Source of the DNA: Prosapia bicincta
Lineage: Eukaryota; Arthropoda; Insecta; Hemiptera; Cercopidae
Direction of reading: 5' to 3'
DNA length: 64,000 nt
NCBI GenBank assembly: GCA_036971475.1
Contig: JBAIZL010000001.1
Span: 279,906,925 to 279,970,924, forward strand
Shown here piece after piece: positions 1 through 11,608 of the stretch (positions are counted from its first letter, which is position 1; each line of letters starts with the position of its first letter). Position numbers and translations under genes: made by a program. The notes beneath the pieces are model-generated. The model ran no database searches, was not told the DNA's origin, and saw nothing but the letters and a program-made list of their open reading frames with translations.

Positions 1-992
1 TCAATATTACTCCATTCTCATCAAACCATGAGCTTTATTGGATATTTTAAGTCTTTACTCGAAATTAATTTTCATAGCTACATTACGTTGTAGTTAAACT
101 ATAAACAACTCAATATTATTGCATATTCATACAGCAATATACCGTTTTACAAATATATGTCTCACACTTTGTCGAGTGCGAAATTTGTACCGGACAAACA
201 GGTGAGTTGAGTTGATAAAAGCGTTTTAAAATGGAGACCAGATAGCCTTATTTCTATTGGTTTTAGAGTACAAAGACATTTCACTGTATAGCCTAAAGTG
301 TCTCTACTTTTATGTCACACTCCACGGATTGCAACTTCATCCCCTTTGCAGGGATTCATTCAACCGGGTGCATTTAATAGCGTTTACTGTCTTAGTAATT
401 ATTGCAACAGCTGCGCAGGATTTATTACCATTAAAAGATAATAAACTCTTTTCTAGCTCAGAGCATTTGTGTTGTTTGAAAATTAGATAGGTTTAATAAA
501 ACTGATACATTTTACAACGGCAGGGGTTGTAAAAAAATAAAAGATAAGTCAACAACGCCTGAAAACTTAAATGAAAATCAATAAATAATGTATTTCTAAA
601 AATTAGGTTTTGAACAAGTGAGTAAAAAACACAACCTATGTTACATATTAAATGTAACTGAAAACTGCCAGTTAAAAAATGTACCTGAATTATATAAAAT
701 AATTTAGGGATTATGATTTTCATTTTATGTAAATTAGCCACTGACAAATTTAAATCGTTTAACTTTTTGCTAATGAATCAAATTTCGATTAGGATGTTTA
801 TGTTTCGAAATACAAAAAAGATAAATTCCAATATCGTCTCTGTATATTAAATGCTGTATAAATTGTGTAATAGAGGTGTAATAAAATATGTACTAGAAGT
901 CTAGTACAATTATTTTTTTCATTATAATTGATTTATAATACCTTTAATTATGTAATAACAATTACAATAATAATATACTGGTTATGGCATGA
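1..992. other. AT-rich stretch without a recognisable gene
   Basis: Only short open frames lacking any recognisable motif or splice context occur here. I see no RNA gene and no clear repeat. Confidence 0.6.
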
Positions 993-1024
993 GGAACAAT
1001 AATAACAACAACAACAACAACAAC

Positions 1025-1053
<29 letters not shown>
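993..1053. repeat. (AAC)n / (AAT)n microsatellite
   Basis: A run of AAC triplets passes directly into a run of AAT triplets. Confidence 0.9.
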
Positions 1054-1055
<2 letters not shown>

Positions 1056-1096
1056 TAACAATTACAATAAATGAGAACCAATAAAGTTATATATAT

Positions 1097-1292
1097 ATCA
1101 AAAACAACTAACATTACTCAAATACAAGAATTATTTATTAATTTATATTCAAAGCTTTTCGTTGATAAACAGTACCAACATCAACAGGAATGAATTCATT
1201 CCTGATGATGTTGGTACTGTTTATCTATGAAAAGCTTTGAATATAAATTAATAAATAATACTTGTGTTTGAATAGCCTTAGTTGTTTTTGAT
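1097..1292. mobile_element. Inverted-repeat (fold-back) element, family A, with hammerhead-like cores
   Basis: Two arms of roughly 95 bases are near-perfect reverse complements meeting at GAATTC around 1194. The plus arm has CTGATGA at 1202-1208 and GAAA at 1229-1232, followed by the palindrome AAGCTT. The minus arm has the same layout, with CTGTTGA (complement of 1181-1187) and GAAA (complement of 1157-1160). In the plus arm the helix II partner is mutated, so this copy looks decayed. The left edge abuts a TA-rich stretch and a (TG)n tract lies just beyond the right edge. It is the same family as the elements at 6398, 12578, 37368, 37621 and 49414. There is no coding capacity. By inference it is a non-autonomous Penelope-like derivative. 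Confidence 0.75.
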
Positions 1293-1314
1293 TATCAAAC
1301 AAGAAACCATATTT

Positions 1315-1317
<3 letters not shown>

Positions 1318-1351
<34 letters not shown>
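1318..1351. repeat. (TG)n microsatellite
   Basis: About 16 TG dinucleotides. The His/Thr open frame on the opposite strand is a translation of this repeat. Confidence 0.95.
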
Positions 1352-1353
<2 letters not shown>

Positions 1354-2321
1354 ATATATTTCATATTGCCATAATAGACTGGTGATTCTAATTAAAGATA
1401 GAAAGAGGAAATCACATTTGGTTTCTACAAGGAAATCTCTCCGTTTAACTCCTTCCATTGTAGATATTAGCTAGGACGTATATTAGGGAAATAATTGTAA
1501 TTATAAATTTCACTGAACTGCAGTGTATATATCCACCATATTTCCAACAAGTTGTTAGATCGACCACTACATCCTGTTCTGGGTGGCGGGAGATGATGGT
1601 TTCTCTCAGAGATCGTTGACTGATATAGTTGTATTGTTCTGGCTTATATAAACTATTTCTAATTTTAGCTGTTTGGAATTAAGTATTTGAAAGTTTAAAT
1701 AACTTTTTAATGCAACTCTAATTGTTAATTGCTAAAGAACATAGTTCCCTCTTACCAGTGTTTATATATTACACTATATATTATTTACGCTATCTGATAA
1801 TGGCATATCTGATTATAATAACACTCTCAAAAAATAGTACAAAATAAATGAAAAAAGAAATTATTACTGTATGTTTCTCATATAACATTTTTAACAGATA
1901 TGTAATTTTGATAAATAAAGAATGTTTCGAATACAACTATTCATTGAGGTTAGTTTGTGACGTCATGTTAAAAGAAATAAAAGACATACACAAAACTCAA
2001 AAATTAATCAATTATTGACTCATACTCGTAGCAATAACAAAGCCATCATAATCAGTGGATGCGTGGGAAACTTTATATTAATTGGAATAAAAATAATATT
2101 GTAGGCAATGTGTCATGCCCTATTCAAAATTCTATATTAATGTAATTAGTGTGACACAAGAAAATTTGATTGTAGCTTTTTGGTTAAAATCTTTAAATAA
2201 TAATAATTCTGATATAATTATCTATTTTGTTTATATATAACTATGTGAATGGTTAGGAATTTTATTGTAATTAATGAGTTAGGTATAAAATTTCTATTGT
2301 TAATAACTGTTGTTTTGACAG
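1352..2321. other. AT-rich stretch without a recognisable gene
   Basis: No open frame with homology I recognise, no RNA gene and no strong repeat were seen. Confidence 0.6.
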
Positions 2322-2373
2322 GTGGGCGTGGCAACGCCCACTGTATAAATATAAAAGTGTAACCTTACTTTCA
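2322..2373 (+). promoter_or_regulatory. Candidate core promoter: GC-rich hairpin box plus TATA box
   Basis: A perfect 8-bp palindrome, GTGGGCGT (2322-2329) and ACGCCCAC (2334-2341) around loop GGCA, contains GGGCGTGGC, a sequence bound by Sp1/KLF-type zinc-finger factors. TATAAATA follows at 2344-2351, and an initiator-like TCACCT at 2371 lies at the right distance. No convincing coding exon follows, so this may drive a non-coding or 5'-UTR exon, or be chance. Confidence 0.35.
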
Positions 2374-2528
2374 CCTAAGTTGTAAGTTAATGTTACAAAT
2401 ATTTGTTTACTATAACTGTGAAGACGTGACTAGCACTACCTTTTCTTTCACAGACTCTAAGCGAACTGTTTCAAATGTAATGGATGAGCAAAAACAAAAA
2501 ACATATTTTATTAACGATTGAAAATTAC

Positions 2529-2581
2529 AAGATATATATATATATATTTATTTATTTATTTATTAACGATTGAAAATTACA

Positions 2582-2616
<35 letters not shown>

Positions 2617-2622
2617 TATAAG

Positions 2623-2680
<58 letters not shown>
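2529..2680. repeat. (TA)n microsatellite with small tandem duplication
   Basis: Long TA runs. The roughly 30 bases ending in CAAGATATATA near 2510-2540 are repeated at about 2562-2592, before a second and longer TA run. Confidence 0.9.
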
Positions 2681-2682
<2 letters not shown>

Positions 2683-3052
2683 GAGAGTGTATCACTTACT
2701 TCTTGATTTCTTGAAGTTATGTCTTCAAAAATAGTTTTCTAGAGAAAGAGATAGGACTTATCTTATCGTCAAGGGAAAAGAGGGCAGAACTATAAGTTAG
2801 AGTTGATATAAAGAACAAGGTACAAAAACTAATAATAGAGGTCATAGCGTCACTTGTGCAAGGACCCGTAGCTGATCTAGAACTACTCTCAATTGGATCT
2901 CTGTTGATCATAAGAGGTGTCGAACACGTTACACCTCTATGTGAAAGTTAGATATAAAGGGATTGTAAGAAATAGGTAGGCTAAGATAGGGACATAATTA
3001 TATCTCGATACTGGGTATAATGACAGATTATGGCATTTAACTAAAGCCCTAT
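2681..3052. other. Non-coding spacer
   Basis: Only short frames without recognisable features. Confidence 0.5.
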
Positions 3053-3077
3053 GCATATATATATATATATATGTATG

Positions 3078-3131
<54 letters not shown>
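3053..3131. repeat. (TA)n microsatellite
   Basis: TA runs with a short TATG interruption. Tyr/Ile frames across it are repeat translations. Confidence 0.95.
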
Positions 3132-3133
<2 letters not shown>

Positions 3134-3360
3134 AGGAAAATATGACATAACTTTGACAAGGACCCACTCTCCACCTTAGTAAGATGGAAGTCTATAAATG
3201 AAAAATAGAAACGAAGCTTAAATACAGCTGTTCTGTATTAGTTACTATTTAATATATAAATTAAAAATTCCTTATTAAAAAATGCATAGTTTATAGAATT
3301 ATGTTAATATGGTATCGTTGACTCTTAACAGTCATATTCAATTCCTTCTAAAAGCTCACA

Positions 3361-3363
<3 letters not shown>

Positions 3364-3423
<60 letters not shown>
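3364..3423. repeat. (TA)n microsatellite
   Basis: About 30 uninterrupted TA units. Confidence 0.95.
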
Positions 3424-3425
<2 letters not shown>

Positions 3426-3596
3426 TCTATAAATTTTAATTCGTTAAAGTACGTCTTTATTTATCTAATCAAGTTCAAATACATTTTTTCAACGCGTAGG
3501 AGATAATAATTGATGTTAATACAGTTTCTTTTCAAATATCTATTCATTGTTTTAAAAAAATATTTTCATTAAGTTTTATTTAAATTGAAGTTATTA

Positions 3597-3665
3597 ACAC
3601 GGTCGGATTCGAACTGTGAACCTACATGTTCGAAGTTCAGTACTTTGGCACTGAGCCAATTTTCA
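3597..3665 (-). pseudogene. tRNA-derived sequence (tRNA pseudogene or SINE head)
   Basis: On the minus strand an A-box-like TGGCTCAGTGCC (complement of 3647-3658) precedes a B-box-like GGTTCACAGTTCGAATCC (complement of 3605-3622) at tRNA-like spacing. A full cloverleaf is not maintained and no terminal poly(A) or TSD is evident. It is therefore more likely a SINE head or old tRNA pseudogene than a working tRNA. The sequence at 49186-49240 looks like a diverged relative. Confidence 0.5.
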
Positions 3666-4740
3666 TTTTATAAAAACTTCTACTTAAAAGTTGTATATGA
3701 AATTATAATATAAAAGACCTTGGTAAGATGAAGCAATTCAAGAGAAAAATAGGATGAGAAAATATAGATCACCATCGGCTTCATAAATTAGAAATAGGAA
3801 AAAACAAATAAATAATAACAAACAAAAAATACCATATACTGTATAGAAAGGAAAATATCAAAGAAATTTGCTTCCTATTTTGGCACTTACTATTGGGATT
3901 CTGTTATACGTATATACATATTTATAATAATTGTAATTATAAGATAGGAAGTAACTAAAATAGAATTTTTGTTTGTTGACTTCAGTAGGAATGGGCTTTG
4001 AGAATTTATTTTCATATTACTTGTTTTAAACTGTAATTTATTGTTATGTATTTAATTTACATTTGCTTGATATGATATGTATTTAAAGTTATATATTTAT
4101 GTAATATAAGTATTTAAAACTTATATTATGTACATAATTATTATCAGAAACATTTATTTAACAAATATTGCAGTAAAAGTTGCCTGTCAGGTATAAGTGC
4201 ACTGTTGAGTCAGACAGACAACACGGCGTTATGTAGGCAATTTAACGTGACTGTATCTGTGGAGTATAAAACAGTTTTAAACTAAAGGTAAGCTGAAGAA
4301 AAGTTTGGACAAATTATACTATAGGAAACAGCAGATTACTTAACTGAAATAGCTCTTTTACACTGACATCACACTGAAGGATGACAATTAAAAAAGTTTG
4401 CTAGATTTTCCTTATAGATCTATTAAGAAGACGTACGATATTAATAGGCACTAAGCATATGTAGAAACTGATAAGGAACACAAGAGCATCTACAAGTTCG
4501 AAGCTTAGAAGATGTAACATGTCATTGCCATTTGATCAGTCGTAAGCGATAGCTAAGGCAAAAACCTAAATAAATAAACATTTCAAAAAAATAAACTCTA
4601 TACTCTACCATTAATATTTTGTAACTTCCAAAGAACAAACAACTTCCAACGTTGGTATCAGTGTTCTTCCTTTTTATTATTTTCCTATATTAAATAATAA
4701 TAATAATATTATTATTATTTCAAGTTATATAAATACAATG
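3666..4740. other. AT-rich stretch without a recognisable gene
   Basis: No supported feature beyond short simple AT runs, for example the ATT-rich palindrome near 4695-4720. Confidence 0.6.
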
Positions 4741-4754
4741 AAAATATTAATACA

Positions 4755-4790
4755 CCTGAGGAGATTCAAAAGTTAGGTCGAAACACATTT
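4755..4790 (+). repeat. Solo hammerhead-like motif, no partner arm
   Basis: CTGAGGA followed by an imperfect 4-pair helix and GTCGAAAC matches the core layout of the inverted-repeat elements elsewhere in the window. No inverted partner is present. It may be a solitary degraded arm. Confidence 0.3.
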
Positions 4791-5235
4791 AATTTGACTA
4801 GTTTTAAAATCTTTTCTCTTATAATTAGTAAATAAATTCACAGTTACATAAATACATATAAAAAATTCCTTCAATAAGCAGATGGCGATACAAACTGTTA
4901 ATTTTAAATTATTATACTAATTTTTAAAGCCTAAGTTTTAACAATTGTCGTTCGCATTACTACAAATGAAACATTAAAATATTACTACCTACAAAGAAAA
5001 ATAGAACAGGTTACAAAATTTACTTTTGTTGACATGTAAGCTACAATACTAAAATAGAATATTGCCTTTAAGCTGTTTCGAACCTCCAAGGACATAATTG
5101 TAAATTTCAGAGAGATGTTGCAGGTGAGGAAGAGTGAAATATAAAATTTTGTAAAGGCGAAAACATACAAGTGTTATTATTTACGGATTGTTTTATGTTG
5201 ATGATGAATGAGAAGTTATTACACGTCATTTTAGG

Positions 5236-5353
5236 TAGTTACATATTTTGTAGTAATATATTTTGTAGTAACATATTTTGTAGTTACATATTTTGTAGTT
5301 ACATATTTTGTAATTACATATTTTGTAGTTACATATTTTGTAGTTACATATTT
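5236..5353 (+). repeat. 15-bp minisatellite, about 8 copies
   Basis: The unit TAGTTACATATTTTG is repeated in register with few substitutions. Being a multiple of three, it yields a periodic open frame (IFCSY repeats), which I regard as fortuitous. Confidence 0.9.
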
Positions 5354-6135
5354 AGATACGAGATTATTGTAGCATAATTCTGTTTTTATTTGATCCTCCA
5401 AAACTAATCAGTTATAAATTCTCAATTCTTATAGCGTAAATGTATGCTAATATCTCTGAGGGAACGAATTATTGCGAACAAATAATAAAACTCTCTCGGT
5501 ATCCATTGGTCATAGGTTTTCAAATTTCTTTCATATCAGTCTGAATGGGACCTGATCAGATCAATAGATGGAATAATCACGGGCGAGAAATTGCTACAAA
5601 ACAGGTGAAAGTCACGATCTCGTAAGAGTGACATTTTGCATTTACGGTTCAACGATAAGCACTGTCTATTGTTGGTAAATGGATGAACGGTTTTTGTGGG
5701 ATATCTGTCAGCACGTCAGATCTAAGTGCTCTCACTCTATCCACCTGTGAGAGTCTACACACTGAACTCTGCAACAATGCTTTACTCGTAAGACATTATG
5801 CGACTGTTTTCCTTGCCCATTGTGCAAGAGTTGCTATAAAAACATGGTTATATCTCTTTTTTGAAGCGTTTTTTTTTTTTAAATTTTCCAAAGTTATGTT
5901 GAAACACAGTCACATTCTACAACCTGTATTATTAATAAAACTTGGCGACCAAAATCCGTTAATAATTTAATTTGTATTAGAAATGTTCAAAAACTAAGCC
6001 TTGAGCTTGTTTCTTTATTATATGTGAGGAAAGCTTTAAATTATATAATTGTAACAGATCAACCAAACGTTGTACTATATTGGTCATCCCCTATGGATAG
6101 CCGCTTATGATATATCCCATCTGCTGCTTGAAAAA
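5354..6135. other. Non-coding spacer
   Basis: Contains a 95-residue frame at 5683-5970 without recognisable domain, signal or splice context. I do not call it a gene. Confidence 0.5.
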
Positions 6136-6397
6136 CTCTTGAACATATCATTAGGTAATTAAATCTTTAGGTAACATGCTATTGTACATGTTTTTGCTAT
6201 TCAATCTTTATTTAGGTAATATATGTTATTGTATATCTTTTTGCAATTCAAACTTTAAGAACTTTTGCTGTTGTATATCTTTTAGCTAGTACATCTTTAT
6301 TTGGGTCACATATTCTATTGTATATGTTTGTGATATTCAATTTTTATTTAAGTAACATATGCTAATGTATATCTTACTGTTATACAACATATATATA

Positions 6398-6627
6398 TAA
6401 AGAACAAAAGTCAAAATACAAATACAAGAATTATATTTGAATTTACAATTCAAAGCTTTTCGTTGGCTAACAGTACCAACATCATCAGGAATATTAAACA
6501 ATTCATTCCTGATGAATAATAATTGTTTATTATTCCTGATGATGTTGGTACTGTTAGCCAACGAAAAGCTTTGAATTGTAAATTCAAATATAATTCTTGT
6601 ATTTGTATTTTGACTTTTGTTCTTTAT
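6398..6627. mobile_element. Inverted-repeat element, family A, two hammerhead-like arms
   Basis: Arms of about 90 bases are nearly perfect reverse complements around an AT-rich centre. The plus arm has CTGATGA 6536-6542, a GTTGG/CCAAC helix and GAAA 6563-6566, then AAGCTT. The minus arm has the complement of TCATCAG at 6482-6488 and of TTTC at 6458-6461. An extra CTGATGA lies at 6509-6515 in the centre. AUUC before the core can pair with GAAU after AAGCTTT, giving a helix I. It is followed at once by (TA)n. Confidence 0.8.
6536..6566 (+). ncRNA. Hammerhead-ribozyme-like core (family A)
   Basis: CUGAUGA, one extra U, a 5-bp helix (GUUGG/CCAAC) and GAAA in the order of a hammerhead core. The palindromic AAGCUU that follows could act as helix III only in a dimer. 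Similarity is to the conserved core only and activity is untested. Confidence 0.5.
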
Positions 6628-6652
6628 TAATACACAAGAAAACATATTGCGA

Positions 6653-6654
<2 letters not shown>

Positions 6655-6717
<63 letters not shown>

Positions 6718-6722
6718 ATATA
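6655..6722. repeat. (TA)n microsatellite
   Basis: Uninterrupted TA run between two inverted-repeat structures. Confidence 0.95.
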
Positions 6723-6768
6723 TTAAATATATTAAATATGGTGATATATTTTCTTGTAATATAGTTAA

Positions 6769-6998
<230 letters not shown>

Positions 6999-7350
6999 AA
7001 GTAACATATACTATTGGATATCTTAATGCTATTTAATCTTTATTTATGTAACAAATGATTTGTTTATTTTTGTGCTATTCAATCTTAATTTAGTAAACAT
7101 GTCCTATTGTATATCTTTATCTTATTCTATCATTATTTAGGTGACATATTAAAAATATTTATGCTATTCAATTTTTATTTAGGTAGCATGTTCTGTATAT
7201 CTTTATGCTTCTCATTATTTATTAAGTATCATATTATATTTATCTTTATATTATTCAATCGTCATTTAGGTAACATACATTACGTATCTTTGTTCTATTT
7301 AATCTTTATTTTGTTAACATATTCTATTGCATATAATTATTATATATACT

Positions 7351-8887
7351 GTGTATGGATATCTTAACACATTTAACTGTACATCCAAATGTACTCAGTC
7401 TTAGGAATCCTGAGTATAGATAGGATGAATATATAAATAATGATTTACATATCCATATTTAGAAACAAGTCGCGTTTGTTTACTTTACAAATATGCTTCA
7501 AATCAAATGATTTGCTATAGAGCGGTAAAGCAAAATAATTCCACACTATGGCATAGTTCTAACTTGTCACATTTTCAATTGTTTGCATCCAACATAAATT
7601 CATATCACTTATTTTTAACAAAAATGGTAAAATAAATTTATTTTAGTGGTGTTTTCTTTTTCTTAGAATTTTTATTACAGGTTCCGTAGTGGTATAGTTA
7701 TTTTCCAAAGTAATTGACAAGCGTGAAAAATATCTCAATTTCTGTTACATTTAAAAAACAATTTGTATATTTTCTGAATAGACAAGTATACCCATCAAAT
7801 TTATAAAAGGCTATTTCATACTATTTTTTGATATGTAGTTTACTTTGTTTGATCAATAACAAAAAAGCTGCAGGTATAATTAAAAAGTTATAGCCTACAT
7901 TTTTAAAATTACAATAAAAACCCCAATGTGTGCTCCAATTTGATTAAATGGCTTCAGTATTCATTGTTTATTCCTTGATGATAAGTGAGTTATAACGATA
8001 ATCGATATATTCCTAATAACCATTATTTCAGCACGTTTACAAGTTTCAATTTTACTGAATATTTGGTAATTGAATCACGATTACCAAGTAATAGTGCAAC
8101 GTGCCTCAAGTACACGCCCTTTAAACGTAAAATTTGATAAAAGCACCCAATCAACTTTCAAAAGCCGATTACAATCATCTAGGGTTTACCACTTTCAAAA
8201 AGTATCGCTTTTAAAAATCGATTATATATCAGAAGCTTAAAAAAAGCCCATGCGCTGTCTCTATGATCACGTCGGGGAAAGTACGACGATGAATGTCTAC
8301 AGACTAGGTGGCTGTGAAAGGTACAACAATGGGCATGTTCAAGGTCGAACATGTTTGGAAGTTTTTATGCACGATGGCTTTCGATTTAGCGCGGAGAATC
8401 GTTGATACGTTTCACATGACTTCTTTGCCACCGGTTATTTGCTGTTACTAAAGTAGCCGAGAAACATTTCTGTAAATTATAATTTTATTTGGATTAGTAA
8501 TAAGTAACTTCTGTTAAACTATTCGGAATTGATTCTTCAGATGAAATTTCGCGATTTTGCTCCCTATAATTCAAATTAAATTATCGTCTAGAGATTTTGT
8601 ACTATCTCACCAGTTCGTTATACAAATGAAACAAATTTCACTGGAAATACAGTATATTCCACATAGAGGTACAATATTTTGAGAGACAGAAAATTTTTAA
8701 TTTTTTTTCTTAGTTATTGCTTGGTGGTTGTATTTTAGCTATTTTGCTCTAAAGCTTTCCGAGAATTTATTATGAAAGAATAATTGCTAAGTTTTGTATA
8801 AGCACAGGGTCAAGGTTCTGGTTAAAATACAAATTTTAATCGTGATTATTTAAGGACTCGAATTAAGTAGTAAATAATTGAGAAAAT
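7351..8887. other. AT-rich stretch without a recognisable gene
   Basis: No supported coding or RNA feature. A slightly less AT-rich patch near 8270-8420 has no identifiable motif. Confidence 0.6.
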
Positions 8888-9117
8888 GGTTGATCATCCA
8901 GTCAAAGATATTTATTTTAATAATGCATTTTTGGCAACTAGTTTGTTGTCCTTATCACGTTTGTTGCCCTGTAAAAAATCAAAGTCCTTACATTTAACAT
9001 TCAAATGTGCAATGTGAGGAGGCAAAACATCAAAGCCCTACAGTTTACTAAGAACTTCCTTCGACCTATACCTTTAGCAACTTTCCTTACAACATTACTG
9101 TAAAGGCCTGTATAGTA

Positions 9118-9130
9118 ATGGCATTACAGT
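9118..9130 (+). repeat. Target-site duplication, left copy
   Basis: ATGGCATTACAGT, identical to 9948-9960, directly precedes the retrotransposon. Confidence 0.85.
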
Positions 9131-9756
9131 TTGAAGGTACAGAAGAACCGTACCAGACTCGATACGATTCAACGAATGGGAGCGCTAAGAATAGCGAGCG
9201 CCTACCGTACTGTTCCGTCAGCAGCTGTGCTGGTTGTGGCAGGTGTTGTGCCAATCGACCTATTGGCTCAAGAGAGAAAATTTGTATATAATAACAGTAA
9301 AGAGATAGGCAAAATAGAGGCGGTCAAGCGAGCCAGAGCACAAACCATGAACCAGTGGCAGCGACGATGGAATCATGAACGGTCAGGTAGATGGACGTTC
9401 CTTCTGATAAGCAGCTTAAAGGAATGGACAGAACGCAGGCACGGGAAGTGAACTTCTATATCACACAGTTCCTGACAGGCCACGGGTACTTTAGGACATA
9501 CCTGTTTAAGATGGGAAAAGTTCTGTCCCAGAACTGCCGGATATGTAGCGACAAACTGGATGACTCGAGGCACACCTTCTTTGAGTGCGCCAGATTCGTA
9601 GACCAAAGGAGTCGATTGATGACACATGCCACGGGTCTCTCCCCAGAGAGCTTTGTGAGGACGATGCTTGCATCGGAAGCCAACTGGAATATGGCATCGA
9701 AATACATCGAATCTATTCTACGATGTAAAAAAGAAGAAGGATGGCTAGATCCGTAA
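9131..9756 (+). pseudogene. R1-type polyprotein C-terminus (fragment, frameshifted)
   Basis: The first frame (9131-9451) carries the thumb-like segment found after the RT domain in R1 elements (RIASAYRTVPSAAVLVVAG, then PIDLLAQER). It runs to WNHERSGRW..LKEWTERRHGK, where a frame change near 9448 shifts reading to the second frame. That frame reads EVNFYITQFLTGHGYFR..CRICSDKLDDSRHTFFEC and ends at TAA 9754-9756. CxxC..H..C is the zinc-knuckle expected near the C-terminus of R1/I-type polyproteins. Endonuclease and catalytic RT motifs are absent because of 5' truncation. It is dead. Confidence 0.88.
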
Positions 9757-9947
9757 TATAATGGAGGAAGTATAAGAGGCACCACCCTGAAGTAATGCTT
9801 CGGCGGTTCCGGGGTGGAAATCTGCCTGGAGGGTGACGAGTTTAGTGGGTAAACTTTCAGATGTAGAGCCTAGTGCAGTATCGAGAGGAGTCCCACACTC
9901 TGTGCATAAAGTATTCTCGTCGTTAAAAAAAAAAAAAAAAAAAAAAA
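9131..9947 (+). mobile_element. 5'-truncated R1-clade non-LTR retrotransposon with poly(A) tail
   Basis: Insertion bounded by a 13-bp direct repeat. It contains the C-terminal end of a reverse-transcriptase polyprotein, a 3' UTR of about 170 bases including TTCCGGGGTGG and TTTAGTGGGTA, and an A-tract from 9925. Truncation at the 5' end with poly(A) and variable-length target duplication is the classic result of target-primed reverse transcription. It is inserted in the spacer of an older fold-back element. A tail of over 20 clean A's suggests a fairly recent event. Confidence 0.88.
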
Positions 9948-9960
9948 ATGGCATTACAGT
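9948..9960 (+). repeat. Target-site duplication, right copy
   Basis: ATGGCATTACAGT follows the A-tract. Its first A is shared with the tail, so true length is 12-13 bases. Confidence 0.85.
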
Positions 9961-10164
9961 AATGCTGGAAGGAAGGTTTATGGAGCTATAGGTCATAGGA
10001 AGTTCTTATTGAAGCGAAGGGGATTTATGCATCTATCATTATACATTGCAATGTTAAATGTAAGGACTTTTATTTACAGGAAAACAGTCTTGATAAGGGT
10101 AACGAACTAGTTGCCGAAACGGTTGCATTATTAAAATAAATACCTTTGACTGTATTATCAACTG

Positions 10165-11419
10165 TATCTGATTTATTTGATAAAAATATAATCTCATTTT
10201 AAAAGGTCATGGCTGTTGGTGGAAGGTAAACGTTTTCAAAATCTGAAACGGAATAGTTCATTCTAATGTAATAAGTATTACCATAAGGAGTAACTAAGAT
10301 TGACATACTCCCTGTTACTACGAACACGTGTAACATATATAGAGCAAGGAACTTGGGTGTACCTAAGATGGTGGTGAGATATCATTAAGCAAGTCATTCC
10401 TTCTAATTACTACCGTCTTGGCAGCTACTTTCTTACGCCCGTCTCTTCACAATGAAATATTTGTTTGTCCTTATTTTGCTTTTGTCTATTCTCAATAAAA
10501 CAACACGATATTGTATTACTCGTTTGAAAATATATCACCTTAAGTTATAGTAGCCTCTATTATCATCGGGAAGGATCTTTAAAGCGTGACACATCCTGAG
10601 GGAAAACTTAGTGTTACAGAGTCCCGTATTTATAGCTTTAGACGAACCTAATCTCTATCGGGGTCCTAAATGTAAGTCGATGTTATTGTTAGAAGTACGA
10701 TGGGTAAGTAACCAATACTCAAATTTTATATTGCTTTTGATACGATTGTTGAAAAAAAATTTAGTAATAAAAATGGTCATCTTGTGGTTCATTTGTAGAA
10801 CTGTGACAAAACCATTAAAATGGAAGCGTAACTTAAAAGTTGTTTTGCTTAGTAATTTGATTGCGTATTAGTAAATACAGGTTAGCCTATTTATGTACTG
10901 ATAAACCTTTTCCGTTATAAGTAGCTCTTCATCTACTGGAAATAGATTTTAATATTTCGAATCGAAATTTTTTAAATTTATTTAATTGATTCGAACTGCA
11001 TGTACTTTTAAGTAAATTATTCTACATATGGTCTTACGTGAAACATTATCTTGACAATAAAGAAAAGAAACAATAGTTATAAAATTATGTATGTAAAAAT
11101 TCGAGCTAGCACCCTTAGCATCGCTAGAAGGCTAGTTAACTTGTTATTTAGGTACTATAAATGACGTCATATGCATAACATAGGTTTTGTATGCATTCAT
11201 TTACTTCATGGTCAAATCTATCTTCACTAAAGTGTTTTACAACCTTCATTCGCTACACGTTTTATATTTTACCCATATCTTTATGTTATGATGTGGATTT
11301 ATTTTAAAACCATTAACCTGCAAAATACTTTTCGTTTCGTATCGTTTCGTTTATTATTCGTATCGAGTTTTCAGCACAAATGTATAAAAAATATAATTTC
11401 ATATATACTCGGTCTCAGA

Positions 11420-11420
<1 letters not shown>
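10165..11420. other. AT-rich stretch without a recognisable gene
   Basis: Short frames only, for example 10611-10871, without recognisable domains. Confidence 0.6.

Positions 11421-11608
<188 letters not shown>

Larger units (their letters stand above)
8888..10164. mobile_element. Fold-back element (family D) split by a retrotransposon
   Basis: The left flank (8888-9117) and right flank (9961-10164) of the R1 insertion are reverse complements over most of their length. GGTTGATC..CAGTCAAAG, GGCAACTAG, TCCTTACATTTAACATT and GAACTTCCT each recur inverted on the other side. The right arm carries a hammerhead-like layout: TTGATAA 10090-10096, one G, helix GGTAAC (10098-10103)/GTTGCC (10110-10115), GAAA 10116-10119. 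The left arm retains the helix but has lost the first G of GAAA. Removing the insertion leaves an element of about 450 bp. Confidence 0.75.

Noticed and set aside
5171..5377. IFCSYIFC-repeat peptide
   Set aside because: A product of the 15-bp minisatellite with no start or splice context.
10611..10871. 86-residue frame
   Set aside because: No domain, signal peptide or splice context.
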